Numbered from the stretch's first letter, positions 32,157 through 40,152 are shown. The stretch is DNA of 64,000 bases from Ruminococcoides sp052118065 (GCA_052118065.1 JBQKHY010000008.1:35138-99137); one strand, 5' to 3'. Notes: generated by a model from the sequence alone, not told the origin. Numbers and translations: made by a program.

Positions 32157-33809
32157 ATGAGTAATCTAAAATTAGATGCTAGTAGGCAATATTATCCTAC
32201 ACCTATAGATTTAGCAACAAAAATGGTTAATTCAATTAGTGATTGGCGATATATCGAAACAATATTAGAACCATCAGCCGGTACAGGTAATATTGTTGAA
32301 GTATTAGCAAAGAAAGAACATATATTGTACGGTAATAGATTTGATATAGACTTAATTGAAATTCAACCGGAACTTCGTGCAATTTTAAAAGAAAAGTTTT
32401 CAAATGATAATAATTACCTATTATCTAAGGAAGAAAAAGAAAGAAAATTTGTCAATGAACCTAGTATTGTTGGTGATGATTTTCTGAGTTTCAGTTCTTA
32501 TAAACATTATGACTTAATTATAATGAACCCACCATTTAATGATGGTGCATCACATTTGCTTAAAGCACTTGATATGCAAAAGAATGGAGGTACTATTGTT
32601 TGTTTATTAAACGCAGAAACAATCAAAAATCCGTTTTCAAACGAAAGAAAGCAGTTGGTAAGGTTACTGCAAAAATATAATGCAAATGTTGAATATATTG
32701 AAAATGCATTTATTAATTCTGATAATTCTACTGCTGTAGAAGTTGCATTAATAAAAGTGTTTATTCCAACCAAAAGCAAAACAGATAGTGAAATATTAAA
32801 ATCTTTAGAAAAAGGGGAAAAAGTACCGGACTTTGATTTTAAGGAATGTTCACTTGATGTTACAGATTTTATTAAATCTGCAATTAATAAATTCAAATAT
32901 GAGGTTAAGGTAGGACTAGAACTACTAAAGGAATATGAATTGTTGAGACCATATCTTATGGATTCTTTCACCAGTAAATATTCTAAGCCAATTATAGAAT
33001 TAAAAGACATAAAGCCTAACAAATACATTGAGAAAGTTAGATGTAAGTATTGGAGAGCATTGTTGTACTCTCCAAAATTTATTGGCAAAATGCCTAGTAA
33101 CTTGCGTGATAAGTATTCAAATGAAGTATCAAAACTAGGAAAATATGATTTTTCTGAGTTTAATATTAACAACTTATCTGTGGAAATGGCCAGTAAGTAT
33201 AAAGAGTTCATTGAAGAAAGACTTATAGAATTATTTGACGAGTTTACTAGGGAACATACTTGGTATGAAGGATGTAAAGACACTACTCATTTTTATAATG
33301 GGTGGAAAACAAATAAAGCTCATAAAGTATCAAAAAAAGTCATACTCACTTGTTATGATGTGTATAGAGACTATTTACAACAATTTGATAACTACCATAT
33401 TATTGAAGAACTAGATGATATTATTAAGGGTTTAAATTATCTTAATAATAAATCATCTAACGTGTACTCATCTAGGAATGCAATTGATAATGCAATTGAT
33501 AATGGCAAAAATAAAAATGTTGATTGTGGATATTTTTATGTTTCATTCTTTAAAAAGGGAACAATGCATTTAGTATTTAAAGACGAGTATATGCCAATTA
33601 TTGATAGGCTAAATATTTTTGCAGGTCAAAAGAAAAATTGGTTGCCACCATCCTATGGTAAGGTAACATACGAGAATATGAATGAAGATGAAAAATCTGT
33701 TATTGATTCTTTTCAAGGAAAAGAAGAATATAACAAAGTTTTACAAAATTCCAATTATTATCTTGCACCTGTATGTGCAGATAGTAGCCTTTTGTTATTA
33801 GAGGGTTAA
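32157..33809 (+). CDS. DNA adenine N6-methyltransferase with C-terminal DUF4942-like domain
   Basis: The N-terminal part has motif I 'ILEPSAGTGNIVEVLA', an acidic motif 'DIDLIEIQPEL' and motif IV 'YDLIIMNPPFNDGASH' (NPPF, specific for amino-methyltransferases). The C-terminal half, ending 'MHLVFKDEYMPIIDRLN' and 'NWLPPSYGK', matches the DUF4942 region found in phage and plasmid methyltransferases. No restriction endonuclease gene is adjacent. An orphan methyltransferase on a mobile element typically protects its DNA from host restriction, which fits the nearby ArdA and ArdC genes. Confidence 0.87.
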   Translation: MSNLKLDASRQYYPTPIDLATKMVNSISDWRYIETILEPSAGTGNIVEVLAKKEHILYGNRFDIDLIEIQPELRAILKEKFSNDNNYLLSKEEKERKFVNEPSIVGDDFLSFSSYKHYDLIIMNPPFNDGASHLLKALDMQKNGGTIVCLLNAETIKNPFSNERKQLVRLLQKYNANVEYIENAFINSDNSTAVEVALIKVFIPTKSKTDSEILKSLEKGEKVPDFDFKECSLDVTDFIKSAINKFKYEVKVGLELLKEYELLRPYLMDSFTSKYSKPIIELKDIKPNKYIEKVRCKYWRALLYSPKFIGKMPSNLRDKYSNEVSKLGKYDFSEFNINNLSVEMASKYKEFIEERLIELFDEFTREHTWYEGCKDTTHFYNGWKTNKAHKVSKKVILTCYDVYRDYLQQFDNYHIIEELDDIIKGLNYLNNKSSNVYSSRNAIDNAIDNGKNKNVDCGYFYVSFFKKGTMHLVFKDEYMPIIDRLNIFAGQKKNWLPPSYGKVTYENMNEDEKSVIDSFQGKEEYNKVLQNSNYYLAPVCADSSLLLLEG

Positions 33810-33851
33810 AAAGGAGAATGAAGTAATCTAAACTAAAAATATTCGTTTTAA

Positions 33852-33886
33852 TTCACCTGCTATTTCTATTAGATTTAGCAGGTGAA
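33852..33886 (+). promoter_or_regulatory. Hairpin covering the approach to the 33904 ribosome binding site
   Basis: TTCACCTGCT (33852-33861) pairs with AGCAGGTGAA (33877-33886), directly followed by AGAAAGGAG. It lacks a T-run, so a role in mRNA processing or translation control is more likely than termination. Confidence 0.5.
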
Positions 33887-33903
33887 AGAAAGGAGATTGA
33901 ATA

Positions 33904-34221
33904 TTGAAAGGCAAAATTAAAATAAAAAGACTTACAAAATCTTTTTATCACACAAAACACGATTTCGATACAAAGCTTGGTGGTGAATTTTGGTTTTACT
34001 TAGTGCCATTCCAAGGTGAAAATAATGAAGTTTTCTTTTATATTATGAAAGAAAATAACGAAACTTTCATAGAAGGAGAAGCTTACATTATTGACAACAA
34101 AGAAGCACTAAGAAAACACAAATTTAATGACAAAAAGTATTTTGCAGGTAAAAGTCTTTACTATTACTTTGTAGACAATAATTACAATATTATTAGTAAA
34201 GACTTTGTAAAAGTAATATAA
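33904..34221 (+). CDS. GK(I)-family small protein (105 aa), paralogue of 28716
   Basis: Begins with TTG, with AAAGGAG 8 bases upstream. It aligns end to end with the 28716 protein (both 105 residues, both ending FVK/FIK-x-I). It is followed 14 bases later by a KWDVD protein, so the two-gene pair of 28418-29033 is repeated here in reverse gene order. Confidence 0.68.
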   Translation: MKGKIKIKRLTKSFYHTKHDFDTKLGGEFWFYLVPFQGENNEVFFYIMKENNETFIEGEAYIIDNKEALRKHKFNDKKYFAGKSLYYYFVDNNYNIISKDFVKVI

Positions 34222-34235
34222 GGAAGGTCAATTTT

Positions 34236-34466
34236 ATGCTTATCGAGAATTTTAAGTGGGATGTAGATTTTCCAGAAGATTTAAAGGGAGATGATTCCAA
34301 AATTGAAAAGTTATGGGATAGTCTAACAGATGTTTTACTTGATGAAAATGAATGTTTAGTATCTGACTGGGAACTATGGAAAGCAGGTACTAACAAAGAA
34401 GAAATATGGCTATGGTTTGATAAGCACCACACTAAGGGTGTTTATTATCTACTATATGAAAGATAA
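34236..34466 (+). CDS. KWDVD-type small protein (76 aa)
   Basis: The N-terminus 'ENFKWDVDFPEDLK' relates it to the 93-residue protein at 28418; the rest is acidic and Trp-rich (SDWELWKAGTNKEEIWLWF). AAGGAAGG is the ribosome binding site. Function unknown. Confidence 0.62.
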   Translation: MLIENFKWDVDFPEDLKGDDSKIEKLWDSLTDVLLDENECLVSDWELWKAGTNKEEIWLWFDKHHTKGVYYLLYER

Positions 34467-34481
34467 TGATAAGAATAAATA

Positions 34482-34516
34482 AAAGAGTATCTTCACTTTT
34501 AAAGATACTCTTTATT
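34482..34516 (+). terminator. Hairpin AAAGAGTATCTT/AAAGATACTCTTT
   Basis: A 12-bp stem with only a short T-run. It may be a leaky terminator, because the kinase-like gene begins 17 bases later without a box of its own. Confidence 0.7.
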
Positions 34517-34532
34517 AAGAAAGGATAAAATA

Positions 34533-35525
34533 ATGAAGTTTAATAAGAATAATTATTTTTTGGGTGATATTGATTTTACAGTTGATAATGTAAGTAATGT
34601 AGCAAAGGAAGTATCTGCAAATGTTATACTTAAGTATGATGATAGAGAATATTTCTATCTACCGGAAGCATTTGATGGCTATACTAATATGTTTGTAAAG
34701 TTTTCTATACATAATGGTAAAGGTGTTATTACTTTTGAATTTTCTAATTCTGAATGTAATAGCTTTATTGAGCAATTATTATATAAAAGATACTTTGATT
34801 ACGAAGAAAAAACAGAATTTGCCATCTCTCTGCTTAAAATGTTGTATTGTGACGAACAACTTAAAAATGACATCAATAAAGCTGATATTGATGTAACTAA
34901 TTTAGTAAAAGCACTAAGTAATTATATAGAGGTATCTGAGAGAAAGCAAATTAAAAAGCATACGAAAATGTACAATAACAAGCAACCAAAGATTATTAAT
35001 ATTTTTGGTGGTCCAGGTACAGGTAAGTCAACACTTGCACTCGAACTTACAGCAGAACTCAAGAAATTAGACTATAATGCAGATTATGTGTCTGAAGTCG
35101 CTAAAGAATATGTTTACAGTAGTGATACTGACATTCTTAAAAGTGAGTCTTTATCAGCACAACTTAATCTATTACAAAAGCAAAAGGCTAAATTAGATTT
35201 ATGTATTAAAGGTGGACTAGATTACATAGTTGTTGATAGTCCATTATTGCTTAATCTCGCTTATTTTAATGATAAGAGCATTAGTGATAATGCAAAACAA
35301 TATTATCAAAATTATGTTTATCGTATCTTCAAAAGATATAATAATATTAATTTCCTAATATTAAGAGGTAATAGACTATATAATAGGCAAGGCAGAATAC
35401 AAACAAAAGATGATGCCATTAATAAGGATATAATTATTGCCGAATTGTTAAGGCAATATGGTATTAAGACAACATCAATTACCAATGATGTAAGTATTGA
35501 TGATATTATTGATTATATAAAATAA
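34533..35525 (+). CDS. P-loop NTPase with NadR/AAA_28-like kinase domain (330 aa)
   Basis: Residues ~1-140 are of unknown fold. Residues ~148-330 begin with Walker A 'IINIFGGPGTGKSTLALEL', then 'YVSEVAKEYVYSSD', 'KQKAKLDLCIKGGLDYIVVDSPLLLNLAYF' (Walker B-like, DSP) and 'LRGNRLYNRQGR' (lid arginines). This pattern fits the NadR-like/AAA_28 nucleotide or metabolite kinases found in phages and plasmids. Substrate unknown. AAGAAAGGATAAA precedes the ATG. Confidence 0.72.
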   Translation: MKFNKNNYFLGDIDFTVDNVSNVAKEVSANVILKYDDREYFYLPEAFDGYTNMFVKFSIHNGKGVITFEFSNSECNSFIEQLLYKRYFDYEEKTEFAISLLKMLYCDEQLKNDINKADIDVTNLVKALSNYIEVSERKQIKKHTKMYNNKQPKIINIFGGPGTGKSTLALELTAELKKLDYNADYVSEVAKEYVYSSDTDILKSESLSAQLNLLQKQKAKLDLCIKGGLDYIVVDSPLLLNLAYFNDKSISDNAKQYYQNYVYRIFKRYNNINFLILRGNRLYNRQGRIQTKDDAINKDIIIAELLRQYGIKTTSITNDVSIDDIIDYIK

Positions 35526-35544
35526 TTTATTCAGTGGAATATTT

Positions 35545-35949
35545 ATGGTTATATATGCTTTTTATGGGATGGGTAAATCTACATTTACTCATAGTAATGC
35601 TGATATATGCTTAGATATTGATGAACAATATTATTACGATATAAGCATAATGGAAAAAATAATCAAAGAGAATAAGAATGATAAAATTGTTTTTATTAAT
35701 TCTCTTGATAGCAAACTAATAAAATATGTAGATTTAGCATTTGTTCCGAATGATATAATGGTGTCAATTAACAGACTAAAAAGAAGAAATGTTGATAATA
35801 GTTTTATTAGTAATCTTATTCATTATAAAGATGAAATTTATGACATTATCAATAGCAATTTTTCAAATTTAAAAATAATTACGCTAAAAGAAAACGAATA
35901 TATCAGTAATTATAAGGATTTAATATTGAACAGTTATTTTGGTTCGTAA
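35545..35949 (+). CDS. Small P-loop protein, kinase-like (134 aa)
   Basis: The N-terminus 'IYAFYGMGKSTFTHSN' is a compact Walker A, followed by 'ICLDIDEQYYYD' and 'KIVFINSLDSKLIKYVDLAFVP', a Walker B-like strand. It is short for a full kinase and lies 20 bases after the AAA_28-like gene, so they may act together. The ribosome binding site is weak. Confidence 0.6.
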   Translation: MVIYAFYGMGKSTFTHSNADICLDIDEQYYYDISIMEKIIKENKNDKIVFINSLDSKLIKYVDLAFVPNDIMVSINRLKRRNVDNSFISNLIHYKDEIYDIINSNFSNLKIITLKENEYISNYKDLILNSYFGS

Positions 35950-35966
35950 TTAGTAAATTATTTTTT

Positions 35967-35994
35967 AGGTTCACTCTTGTAGTGAACCTTTTTT
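35967..35994 (+). terminator. Terminator AGGTTCACT/AGTGAACCT
   Basis: Same stem as at 31979, with a six-T run. Confidence 0.87.
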
Positions 35995-36012
35995 ATTTCT
36001 CTTACTAATTTG

Positions 36013-36114
36013 TCAATATATAAATAGAAATTATTTTATGTTTTGATGGAGTTTGATAAAATAATTTACTTTAAAGTTATGAAAGGAAACTAACAAATAT
36101 CAAGTATAAACTTC
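36013..36114 (+). promoter_or_regulatory. Pseudoknot leader L13
   Basis: Box TCAATATATAAATAG at 36013. Stem AAATTATTTTAT (36028-36039) pairs perfectly with ATAAAATAATTT (36056-36067). Loop GGAGTTT (36048-36054) pairs with AAACTTC (36108-36114). Confidence 0.8.
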
Positions 36115-36142
36115 AAATAATTATTAAAAAGGATGAATTACC

Positions 36143-36463
36143 ATGACAAATACAAATCTGAAAGACTATAAGAAAGCAAAGGCTATCATCATTATTGATG
36201 ACAGCGAATATAAGGAAGGAAAAAGTAGCAACGGTGGTTGCTACTTGTTTAGAACAATCTTCAACAAAAAAAGAAAAAAGGAACTTTGGACTTCAATTGA
36301 GGAAACTTCAGGGGAATTTTGCCCTTACTGTAGAAGTTTCGATTGTCCAGGTAGTTGTGAAGAAGCCGAAATGGAGGAGTCTAGAGAATACACAAAACGA
36401 GATATTTTGCGTATCCTACACAGGGCTAAGGCTAAAAATAGAGAAATTATTTTAAAGTTTTAA
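36143..36463 (+). CDS. Small zinc-binding-type protein (106 aa)
   Basis: Contains 'GEFCPYCRSFDCPGSCEEAE', two close CxxC-like pairs likely to bind zinc. The N-terminus TNLKDYKKAKAIIIIDDSEY is shared with the truncated copy at 21199. AAAAGGATGAAT is the ribosome binding site. First gene of a four-gene cassette. Function unknown. Confidence 0.65.
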   Translation: MTNTNLKDYKKAKAIIIIDDSEYKEGKSSNGGCYLFRTIFNKKRKKELWTSIEETSGEFCPYCRSFDCPGSCEEAEMEESREYTKRDILRILHRAKAKNREIILKF

Positions 36464-36480
36464 TTAAAGGAAGGTTAAAT

Positions 36481-37494
36481 ATGAATGACATTAAAAAACT
36501 ACAACAGAGGAAAGAACTTGTAGCAAAGGAACTTGAAAAAATTAGTGTAGCTAAGGAAAATGCAGAAAAAATGTTATTTACACTTAACAAACAGTATAGT
36601 AGTAAAGAAAAAGAATTGAAAGAAATCAATGATTTATCTTATGCACTTAATAGAGATAAGTGGCATGATATGCTACTTGATACCATCATAATAGGCACAC
36701 GAGATATTAAGGTGCATCACGGAATGATAGCACCACATCAACATGGGTACACAATCGAAGGTAAGGTTATTTGCTCTAGCAATTGGATGAAAGAACTTCC
36801 AGATAAACTGTATGATTATTTTTTTGGTATTTGTAATTGGACAGATAAAGATTTTGAACAATTGCAAAACGAAACAGAGAAACTATGGAATGAACTTCCA
36901 TTGTCTTATAATCCAGAAGTATACAAGAAAGACGAGAATGCTTACAGAGGATATATTGCAAATGGGTACGAAACAGATGGTTTTTCTGAAATTGCATTAG
37001 GTCATTGTAAAGGAGATTACTCAAGTTATACTACTTGTAGTCAAAATGCATTAGCAATGATTCTTATTGCATTTAAGGGTTATTGTCCGGAAGTTATTCT
37101 TAATAGTTCAGAATTTAGCCCTACATTAAGAATTAAACTTGAAGAAGTTTATAGTAGGCACAATATTGATTCTAACTTATCAGACTTAGATGCATGGGCC
37201 AAACGAAACCCTACCAGATGTTGTTCTAACAGTCAATACTATATTTCCAAGGAAGAATATGATGGTTATGATTATTCTTGTGAAGTAACAATTACATATA
37301 AGAAGAATTCAAAGGTCATCAAAACTTTTAGTTACAAATGCCCTACACTTGATAATATAATTAACAAAAGGGAAGAAAAAATTAAAGATGCATTGAATAG
37401 TATCTCATATGACTTGACTTTTGGTGATGTACTTGTTGAAGGTACAATCGAAAAGAATGGTGAATATGTTGATAGCTTTAGTAATTTTGAATAA
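36481..37494 (+). CDS. Hypothetical protein with N-terminal coiled coil (337 aa)
   Basis: Residues ~1-55 are a Lys/Glu-rich coiled coil (KLQQRKELVAKELEKISVAKEN). The rest is soluble, with His-rich 'KVHHGMIAPHQHGYTIEG' and Cys pairs. It follows the zinc-binding protein by 17 bases. No family recognised. Confidence 0.62.
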   Translation: MNDIKKLQQRKELVAKELEKISVAKENAEKMLFTLNKQYSSKEKELKEINDLSYALNRDKWHDMLLDTIIIGTRDIKVHHGMIAPHQHGYTIEGKVICSSNWMKELPDKLYDYFFGICNWTDKDFEQLQNETEKLWNELPLSYNPEVYKKDENAYRGYIANGYETDGFSEIALGHCKGDYSSYTTCSQNALAMILIAFKGYCPEVILNSSEFSPTLRIKLEEVYSRHNIDSNLSDLDAWAKRNPTRCCSNSQYYISKEEYDGYDYSCEVTITYKKNSKVIKTFSYKCPTLDNIINKREEKIKDALNSISYDLTFGDVLVEGTIEKNGEYVDSFSNFE

Positions 37495-37516
37495 TAAAAC
37501 AGGTGAGATATTTAAA

Positions 37517-37960
37517 ATGGCAAAATTTAAAGTTACAATTGATACGTCAAAATATAAGCCTTGTGACAAGTTTGCTACTAATAGGCTTATGTATGCAATG
37601 GATGGATGGACTACAACAGAAAGTTCTTATAAAGAAGTCCTATTTAGATTGAGAACTTTCTTTGGTCGTGATTTATATGAGGATGAATGGAGTAAGTGGG
37701 GCAAACAATACGAAAAATGGTTATCTAAAAAATCAAATCATATCATTATTAATAATGATATATATAGTGTTGTTCTTCCAGGAATCCCAATGAATTATAT
37801 TGACTTTGACAAGTACATTAACGAAATTAAGAGTACCGGCAAAGTTATCATTGAGTTAGATAAAACTTTCGATATTAGACAAAGTGGTTCATCCTATTTA
37901 AAAGGATGTTTCATGAAAATTGAAAAATTAGAAAGGCAAATAAATGGAAAATATAATTGA
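37517..37960 (+). CDS. Hypothetical protein (147 aa)
   Basis: A soluble protein starting AKFKVTIDTSKYKPCDKF, with aromatic-rich 'MDGWTTTESSYKEVLFRLR'. I chose the ATG at 37517 because CAGGTGAG is upstream, rather than an earlier GTG inside the previous gene. It overlaps the next gene by 17 bases, indicating translational coupling. Confidence 0.6.
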   Translation: MAKFKVTIDTSKYKPCDKFATNRLMYAMDGWTTTESSYKEVLFRLRTFFGRDLYEDEWSKWGKQYEKWLSKKSNHIIINNDIYSVVLPGIPMNYIDFDKYINEIKSTGKVIIELDKTFDIRQSGSSYLKGCFMKIEKLERQINGKYN

Positions 37961-38510
37961 TTGTTTTAACAGAGCTTTGGAATGTGGTCGAAATGATTTT
38001 TTTACATTTCTCTATTATTCTAAAAAGTATGGGTTAATGAACGAATGTTACTACGGTAATGACTTTGTTATTAGCACTGCAAAGTCATTAGAAATTATTA
38101 AAGACAAGCTATCTAACTATGATAGTATTGAAAAATTAACTTTAGTTATTTGTAGGTTATCAGAAGAATTAAGAAAAAATATTCCTTGTGACATATTAGA
38201 TGATTATGAGAATTCCGATTATGAGAAGTACACTGATAGGTATTATCATAGGCAATATTGGAATGAAATTCCTAATTTTGATTTTATCAAAATTTTCTTG
38301 TCTAAATTTGAACAACTTTATAAAGCATGTAATAAAGATACAATAGATACCAAAGGTGAGTATTGTATAAGATTATATGGTTTTAATGATTATGAAATTT
38401 ATTTTAAATCTTTGGAATCACTTGAGAAATTTGCATCATTATATGATTTGATACCGTATTCGGTGTACAAAGTTAATAAATCTTATTACGAAGAGTTATA
38501 TACCGTATAA
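37944..38510 (+). CDS. Hypothetical protein (188 aa)
   Basis: Helical and acidic, with 'ENIIDCFNRALECGRNDFFTF' at the N-terminus. AGAAAGG lies 8 bases upstream of the ATG, inside the preceding gene. Last gene of the cassette that starts at 36143. No family recognised. Confidence 0.58.
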   Translation: MENIIDCFNRALECGRNDFFTFLYYSKKYGLMNECYYGNDFVISTAKSLEIIKDKLSNYDSIEKLTLVICRLSEELRKNIPCDILDDYENSDYEKYTDRYYHRQYWNEIPNFDFIKIFLSKFEQLYKACNKDTIDTKGEYCIRLYGFNDYEIYFKSLESLEKFASLYDLIPYSVYKVNKSYYEELYTV

Positions 38511-38536
38511 TTTCCTAATTACTCAGTAAATTGTTT

Positions 38537-38571
38537 TTAGAAAGTCTACATATTGTAGGCTTTCTTTTTAT
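38537..38571 (+). terminator. Terminator of the four-gene cassette
   Basis: GAAAGTCTAC/GTAGGCTTTC stem with five T residues. Confidence 0.83.
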
Positions 38572-38605
38572 GCGTTTTTTAGTTTTTATTTTTCGTCTTT
38601 ATTTC

Positions 38606-38705
38606 TCATTATATATATATAGTTATTTTTATGTTTGATTGGAGTTTGTAAAAATAATTAAATTAAATATTATGAAAGGAAATATAAAAAGTCAAAAATA
38701 AACTC
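38606..38705 (+). promoter_or_regulatory. Pseudoknot leader L14
   Basis: Box TCATTATATATATATAG at 38606. Stem AGTTATTTTTA pairs with TAAAAATAATT. Loop GGAGTTT (38641-38647) pairs with AAACTC (38700-38705). Last full copy in the window. Confidence 0.72.
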
Positions 38706-38733
38706 TAAAATAATTATGAAAAGGAAAATAAAT

Positions 38734-39039
38734 ATGAAATCTACAATGATTTATAAAGAAGATTTACTTAACTATATGAAAAACACATATACTGAAGTTG
38801 CTAATGACTCTTATCTTAAAATGGTTGATAAGATTGTTGTTACAGCAGAATATCTACTTAAATTAGATGCCGTATCTTTTATTGGATATGTATGTTCATG
38901 TATACCGGAGTTGACAACTAGTGAACTCCTATTGTTCATGAATGATAAATTCCTTTTACCTTCAATGATTGAAGAAAAAGAAAGGGCAGTATTTAAAAAA
39001 TGTCTTATTTACAAAGCAAATGTAAAGGAGAAGGTATAA
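38734..39039 (+). CDS. Hypothetical protein (101 aa)
   Basis: A helical protein starting KSTMIYKEDLLNYMKNT. I chose the ATG at 38734 because AAAAGGAAAA precedes it; an upstream in-frame ATG overlaps that site. Its TAA shares a base with the ATG of the next gene. Function unknown. Confidence 0.6.
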   Translation: MKSTMIYKEDLLNYMKNTYTEVANDSYLKMVDKIVVTAEYLLKLDAVSFIGYVCSCIPELTTSELLLFMNDKFLLPSMIEEKERAVFKKCLIYKANVKEKV

Positions 39040-39329
39040 TGAAAACTATCATAATTATAGCTGTTTTAATTATTGTTGTTATCATTGCAATTTGTGTTAT
39101 GTGTGCATTTTGCAAAGCTGCAAAAAATGGTGACAAGTTGAATTCTGAAGTTTACAAAAACCCTATTAATCAGTTAAAATTCGTTGATAAATGCGTAGTA
39201 TGTGGCAGAATAATTCCGGATGGTGATGCCACACAGTTTACAACTATTGGTAATACTGTATATAGAACTTGCCAATGTCATACAAAAAGAGAAGTAGAAG
39301 AAGCATTAATAAGGAATAATATTGTTTAA
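39039..39329 (+). CDS. Small membrane-anchored protein with Cys pairs (96 aa)
   Basis: An N-terminal transmembrane helix (TIIIIAVLIIVVIIAICVM) is followed by a short domain with 'CVVCGRIIPDG' and a C-terminal 'TCQCH', resembling a zinc ribbon. Start overlaps the previous stop (TAATG) and AAAGGAGAAGG precedes it. Function unknown. Confidence 0.62.
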   Translation: MKTIIIIAVLIIVVIIAICVMCAFCKAAKNGDKLNSEVYKNPINQLKFVDKCVVCGRIIPDGDATQFTTIGNTVYRTCQCHTKREVEEALIRNNIV

Positions 39330-39339
39330 TTGTTTTTAG

Positions 39340-39367
39340 AGCCTACCGTATGGTAGGCTTATTTTTT
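39340..39367 (+). terminator. Terminator AGCCTACC/GGTAGGCT
   Basis: 8-bp stem with a 4-base loop and T-run; related to the GCCTAC family. Confidence 0.8.
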
Positions 39368-39371
39368 GTTG

Positions 39372-39449
39372 TCATTATATTAATATATTACAATTTAATT
39401 AAATAATTTCACATAACTTATTGACTTATGGCATTTATGATATTATAAT
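39372..39449 (+). promoter_or_regulatory. TCATTATAT box followed by a consensus SigA promoter
   Basis: The box TCATTATATTAATAT lies at 39372 with no pseudoknot. A textbook promoter, TTGACT (39421-39426), 17-bp spacer and TATAAT (39444-39449), follows upstream of the HicB-like gene at 39574. Confidence 0.72.
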
Positions 39450-39573
39450 CGGTTGTAAGAATATGTTACATTAGGTATAAATACTATACAAGATATTGTA
39501 TAATTCAGCATAGTATGATATAGTATTATAGGTTGATTAATATTGTACTTAATTATTTAAAGGAGTGACAGCC

Positions 39574-40014
39574 ATGATTACAAATCATAAATATGTTTAT
39601 ATTGCTCATATAACAGCAATTAGCGATGATGAGTGTACTGCTTATGTTCCTGCATTTAAGGAAGTAGGTTATGCTACAGAAATTAAAGCTGATAGCATTA
39701 CAAACGCACTTGACGCTTTAAATGACAAAGTGGTAAAAATTCTTGTGGAATGTGAAAACGAAAATAAGTTACCACCGGATGAAGTTGTTAAGTTAAAGGA
39801 ACAACCAGAACATGGAGCTTTTACATTTATTCAGTTAGATACTGCTGAATACAGAAGAAAGCATGACAATACTTTAATTCGAAAATCAGTTACTATTCCT
39901 AAGTATCTTAATGATGAAGCACTAAGTTACAATGCGAATTTTTCAAAAATTCTTACTGATGGTCTTGAAAAATATTGTGAAATTCAGAGAAAAGATATAT
40001 ACGATAATATCTAG
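39574..40014 (+). CDS. HicB-like orphan regulator (146 aa)
   Basis: The N-terminus 'YIAHITAISDDECTAYVPAF' and 'SITNALDALNDKVVKIL' fit the HicB fold. The C-terminus 'LIRKSVTIPKYLNDEALSYN' is a ribbon-helix-helix-like segment similar to that at 6119. No HicA toxin gene is adjacent. AAAGGAG lies upstream; the ATG at 39574 gives better spacing than a GTG at 39565. It may act as a repressor at the boundary of the transfer region. Confidence 0.7.
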   Translation: MITNHKYVYIAHITAISDDECTAYVPAFKEVGYATEIKADSITNALDALNDKVVKILVECENENKLPPDEVVKLKEQPEHGAFTFIQLDTAEYRRKHDNTLIRKSVTIPKYLNDEALSYNANFSKILTDGLEKYCEIQRKDIYDNI

Positions 40015-40036
40015 CATATATACATAATACCTCTCA

Positions 40037-40067
40037 AAAAAGAGTCTCATATTGAGACTCTTTTTTG
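40037..40067 (+). terminator. Terminator AAAAGAGTCTCA/TGAGACTCTTTT
   Basis: Perfect 12-bp stem with TAT loop and T-run. Confidence 0.88.
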
Positions 40068-40105
40068 CGTTTGTGATATTAAGTGGTTATATTTTATAAT
40101 TTTTA

Positions 40106-40120
40106 TCATTATATATGTAG
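40106..40120 (+). promoter_or_regulatory. TCATTATAT box of the SSB/relaxation operon
   Basis: TCATTATATATGTAG, 33 bases upstream of the ATG at 40153, with no pseudoknot leader. Confidence 0.65.
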
Positions 40121-40152
40121 AACTGTTTTTTTAGAAAGAAGGTAATCAAAAT

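Noticed and set aside
32507..33283. Minus-strand 258-residue ORF inside the methyltransferase gene
   Set aside because: It opposes a gene with clear methyltransferase motifs, has no ribosome binding site and no recognisable motif.
14901..38705. A conserved leader peptide in the pseudoknot leaders (for example ATGAAAGGAATAAC in L2, L3, L6)
   Set aside because: The ATG is absent in several copies (L7, L8, L11) and no common frame or stop position is kept; conservation is in pairing, not coding.
14901..38705. Leaders as a known riboswitch (T-box, SAM, purine, c-di-GMP)
   Set aside because: None of the characteristic conserved cores could be recognised, and the downstream genes are not metabolic.
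20262..39367. CTAC-GTAG hairpins as extra CRISPR repeats
   Set aside because: They are single, followed by T-runs after genes and lack the GAT handle and spacers, so they are annotated as terminators; the similarity is reported separately.
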